Source: Kuschelorhynchus macadamiae
Taxonomy: Eukaryota; Arthropoda; Insecta; Coleoptera; Curculionidae
NCBI GenBank assembly: GCA_030620095.1
Contig: JAUTXW010005188.1
Coordinates: 181,001-245,000 of the forward strand
Direction: 5' to 3'
DNA length: 64,000 bases
Shown: in pieces, positions 62,285 to 64,000 of the stretch
Numbering within the stretch: the stretch's first letter is position 1
Layout of the letters: every line of letters starts with the position of its first letter
The notes under the pieces: model-generated
What the model was told of the DNA's origin: nothing
The model's input: the letters and a program-made list of their open reading frames with translations, nothing else
Databases searched by the model: none
Made by a program: the position numbers and the translations under genes

Positions 62285-64000
62285 GTTAAGATTAACCAGA
62301 ATAATAGCCTCTTTAATTTGTTACATGGTAATATTAGAAGTGTACATAAAAATATTGATAACTTAATATTATTGTTGGAAACTTTTCACTTAGACTTTAA
62401 TGATATAATAGTGTTAAGCGAAACTTTTAAAATATCTTCAACAAATCAATGTAATATTCCAGGCTACCAATTATTTTAAAATGACGGTGTCTTAATATTC
62501 GTAAAAAATCACATAAATGCGGATTTTTCAATTGTGAAGTTATCTAACTCATTAGCCATAGTGGGCCGACTGGTATGTACAATGAATATTTTTGTAAAAC
62601 AAAATCTGAAAACAAATCGAATTAGCTTAGAATCTTATATTTTGGATGCTCATATAAATGATCATTGCCCAGTTTTATTTAATGTTATTTCAAAAGAAAA
62701 CGTTCAACATAGTAAAAAGGAACTTCAAATTAAGACATAAATTTAACCTAGATCAATTTAAAACCTCATTGAGGAGTCAGGACTGGTCATTGGTTTTGAA
62801 TGACACAATTGAGGCCACAAATAATTTTGTAACTATACAGTAAATTAAAAATTAACACCACTGCCCAATCCTATGCAACAATTAAACAACATAAAAAACT
62901 TAAAAAATGGATAACTAATGGGCTTATTACATCTATTAAGTAAAGGGACAAGATGAATAGAATCTTGTTAAGAAAATATAGTGCTGATCTAGAAACTCAA
63001 TATAAACAATATCGAAATACCTTAAATAATCTAATCAACAAACGCAAAAATGAGTATTATAAACTTCAAATTCAAAAGAATAAGAGTAGCATAAAAAAAA
63101 TATATGAAATTATCAAAGATGCGACCTATGAGAATACAGTATCCGTTAATTCTTTTAAAATAAAAAATAATCAGGGCCTGGACTTTGAAAATGAAATAGA
63201 AATGGCAAATCACTGTAATGACTACTTTGTGAGCGTTGGAACAGAGATGGCAAGCAGGATTCTCACACCAGCAAAGCCTATTGACATACAATTTAATCTG
63301 CAAAATTCAATGTACGTGGTTCCTGTATCTGAAAACGAATTAATTAACCATATTAACTCGTTAAAAAATTCTTGTTCTCTGGGACTAGATGGAATATCAT
63401 CTAAACTAATTAAACAAACTCACAAAGAAATTACTTTACCCTTACTACACATAATTAATACTAGCCTTGCAACAGGAATCGTGCCCTCTCATTTCAAACA
63501 CTCAGCAGTAACACCTATTTATAAAAGTGGTCTAAAAACCCAAATTGAAAATTATAAACCCATAAGCTTAATAAGCAACTTTGCAAAGCTATCAGAAAAA
63601 TGTATTAAATTAAGATTGGCTAAGTATTTTAAAGATAATAATATTCTTTCTGACCGTCAATACGGTTTCATCGAGGGATGTAGTACAGATTGATGCTATG
63701 CATACATCAATATCTGAACTTACTAAGAATATGAACAATGGAAAAAAATGCGCCGCGGTATTCATTGACCTGGCTAAAGCGTTTGATACACTCCCCCACC
63801 ATGGGCTTCTTGACATAATGTGGAATTATGGTGTCAGAGGGACTGGATGGAAATTGTTTCAAAGTTATTTGTCCGATAGATATCAAGTGGTAAAACTTAA
63901 TAACACCATAAGTAACAAACGTCTTATTAAAATGGGAGTGCCCCAGGGAACGGTCCTGGGTCCGATTTTGTTTATTACATATATTAACAGCTTATTGTCA
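62285..64000 (+). pseudogene. ORF2: shortened endonuclease + reverse transcriptase (partial)
   Basis: Endonuclease start FNLLHGNIRSVHKNIDNLIL and IIVLSETFKISSTNQCNIPG (62310-62475). The middle, including GDFN, is missing; the end survives as LDAHINDHCPVLFNV (62650). Linker LKKWITNGLITSI (about 62900). RT: HFKHSAVTPIYKSGLKTQIE, NYKPISLISNFAKLSEK and RQYGFIEGCSTD (63685). After a 1-bp shift come FIDLAKAFDTLPHHGLL (63765) and MGVPQGTVLGPILFITYINS (63935). The active-site box lies just beyond the edge. Confidence 0.7.

Larger units (their letters stand above)
60770..64000 (+). mobile_element. Jockey-like non-LTR retrotransposon (right end outside window)
   Basis: It begins beside the TA tract after the mariner element. 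The parts are a 5' UTR (60770-61076), ORF1 with N-terminal finger and CCHC knuckles, and ORF2 with a shortened endonuclease and an RT that is still in its palm region at the window edge. The family matches the fragments at 39.5-40.5 and 50.2-51.6 kb (GVPQGTVLG). Confidence 0.75.

Overview
The window is AT-rich eukaryotic DNA built almost entirely from mobile elements. The families present are CR1-like and Jockey-like non-LTR retrotransposons, Tc1/mariner elements with a DUF4817-type head and Asp residues about 41 apart, hAT, a P-element relative, and a Penelope-like element with hammerhead-like UTRs. Together with very long (TA)n microsatellites, these point to an arthropod, most likely an insect and possibly a beetle. 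That is inference from element content; no rRNA, functional tRNA or recognisable single-copy host gene is visible to confirm it.

Layout. 0-15.9 kb: a Jockey-like 3' end; a CR1-like copy (minus) that lost its endonuclease; a CR1-like copy (plus); a related copy (minus) inserted in a degenerate ~135-bp satellite; then a plus-strand copy whose ORF1 is joined directly to the RT. 15.9-29.4 kb: a Jockey-like element lacking the RT active site, a P-element relic, a CR1 ORF1 with coiled coil and esterase start, a large CR1-like element (minus), a second Jockey-like copy also lacking the RT active site, and a hAT 3' end. 30-40.5 kb: an older minus-strand element, a truncated tRNA-Thr-like sequence, a mariner relic whose 5' end has been duplicated in inverse orientation at its other end, and the best-preserved retrotransposon of the window (ORF2 of 929 codons, 35.7-38.5 kb). 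41-53.6 kb: a hAT relic with a BED-type finger, several EN/RT fragments, a multi-ORF minus-strand element with a tandem 5' UTR, a Penelope-like fragment, and Jockey pieces with CCHC knuckles. 53.6-64 kb: an intact 613-codon DDE-transposase-like gene between two long (TA)n tracts and flanked by four copies of a ~20-bp direct repeat; an intact 356-codon mariner-type transposase inside ~440-bp terminal inverted repeats; a 584-bp insertion in one of those repeats with a 14-bp target duplication; and the start of a Jockey-like element running off the right edge.

How it fits together. The retrotransposons encode an ORF1 (zinc finger, coiled coil, sometimes esterase, RRM-like or CCHC parts) that would bind RNA, and an ORF2 (APE-type endonuclease plus reverse transcriptase) that would nick the target and copy the RNA. 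Nearly all copies carry frameshifts, stops or internal deletions. Three reading frames remain long and open: the ORF2 at 35.7-38.5 kb, whose endonuclease GDFN motif reads GNFN; the 613-aa gene; and the mariner transposase. Clade names were assigned by eye from motifs and are provisional.
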